This document shows, piece by piece, positions 63,404 through 64,000 of a stretch of 64,000 nucleotides of DNA. Location: assembly GCA_947462335.1 (NCBI GenBank), contig OX381720.1, positions 50,090,481-50,154,480 on the forward strand, in the 5' to 3' direction. The stretch is from Harmothoe impar (lineage: Eukaryota > Annelida > Polychaeta > Phyllodocida > Polynoidae). Numbering within the stretch: position 1 is the first letter of the stretch; each line of letters starts with the position of its first letter. A model generated the notes under the pieces. It had not been told where the DNA came from. It saw only the letters and a list, made by a program, of their open reading frames with translations, and searched no databases. The position numbers and the translations under genes are program-made.

Positions 63404-63844
63404 GAAGCCCAAAGAATATACATCTATTTTGCAGCGGTTTTGGTAAAGATCTGAGAATTAGGATGATATCGTAAATGATTCCATTAAATTAATGAAGCAG
63501 TCTTTGCCAGTCTAGCAAAAATTCCGGGAACAGAGTATAAAAGACTTTCAGGCAGACCACTTTCTTCTGACAATGAGGCCATTTGCCTCTAAATAGCACT
63601 CTCCTACTCTCCCAGCAGAGGCTTTGCCTTATCTAATATGCCCAAGGGGTAGGAGGTGCCGGGAAATCTGTATGGAGTGGTCATCTGGCCTGTTGAATGT
63701 GCATGAATTATATTTATAGCCCAGACTGTGACCTTAGACTGACCTTGTTTGACCTTGCTGACCTTCAGCGTCTATGACCCACCTGACTGCTTTTACATGG
63801 AGTCCTGATATGGACTAATGGTACTGGGCCACAATGTGAAACCT
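63404..63844. other. No gene seen
   Basis: Contains reiterated TGACCTTG strings near 63737-63765 and otherwise unique sequence. Confidence 0.4.
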
Positions 63845-63848
63845 TTAA

Positions 63849-64000
63849 CCCTTTAAGGATGGCATGTCGCTAAAGATGACAAAGATGTCATCATGATGTC
63901 ACCAATGCAGCCTCGGCGAGTAACTCACCGGCGCTGCATTGGTGCATCATGCCGACCCTTTGGGAATGTCTCAATCTTGTAGGGTCAGCATGACGCTTTA
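63849..64000. mobile_element. TTAA-hairpin family element cut by the window end
   Basis: TTAA at 63845-63848, CCCTTTAAGGATGGCATG, then a well-kept unit GCAGCCTCGGCGAGTAACTC with ACCGGCGCTGC, and CGACCCTTTGGGA. The right half lies outside the window. Confidence 0.8.

Overview
The window looks like nuclear DNA from a metazoan, most likely a marine invertebrate; a lancelet (Branchiostoma) is my best guess from the style of its repeats, but that is an impression and not a demonstration. There is no operon structure, and no host protein gene can be recognised by sequence. AT content is moderate, long ORFs are absent outside repeats, and almost every kilobase holds a transposon remnant, hairpin element or tandem array. 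The only convincing protein-coding sequence is a 475-residue reverse-transcriptase domain of a 5'-truncated LINE (52002-53429). Layout: 1-6163 and 11597-17107 are two direct copies of one segmental duplication. Differences between them reveal several insertions, including a hAT-like MITE (109-453) and a palindromic MITE (5096-5383). Each copy carries, on the plus strand, an ETS/YY1 promoter-like module and, about 2.1 kb downstream, a branch point, polypyrimidine tract and CAG/GTGAGT junction followed by a second donor 35 nt later. The same ~80-bp splicing block recurs alone at 50.8 kb. Between the copies, 6.2-11.6 kb holds a TGACTCAGGG-family element with a 13-bp minisatellite, a ~970-bp element with a smaller MITE nested in it, and two hairpin elements. 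From 17.1 to 30 kb lie tRNA-derived sequences, further TGACTCAGGG elements, and a dense series of short elements ending CCCTTTAAGG at TTAA sites. From about 30 to 40 kb a set of modules is repeated three or four times, interrupted by a 129-bp satellite (32569-33960), a 23-bp minisatellite and MITEs. From 40 to 51 kb the same families continue, with a promoter-like cluster (ETS, NRF1-like, E-boxes) at 44899-45003. From 51 kb: the LINE, a 500-bp element with an array of one 13-mer, and a 3.4-kb non-coding element with 3-bp target duplication (56197-59607), followed by a palindrome-rich CACTG-ended element and a hAT-like element full of GTCAGTT motifs. The TTAA hairpin family dominates: roughly 28 full or partial copies in 64 kb, with termini like piggyBac (TTAA target, CCC end) and interiors built from repeated GGCGAGTNACTCGCC hairpins. 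No transposase for any DNA transposon is present, so all are non-autonomous here. Many insertions can be dated relative to each other because they sit inside other repeats whose empty copies are also present. Coordinates of degraded elements are approximate.
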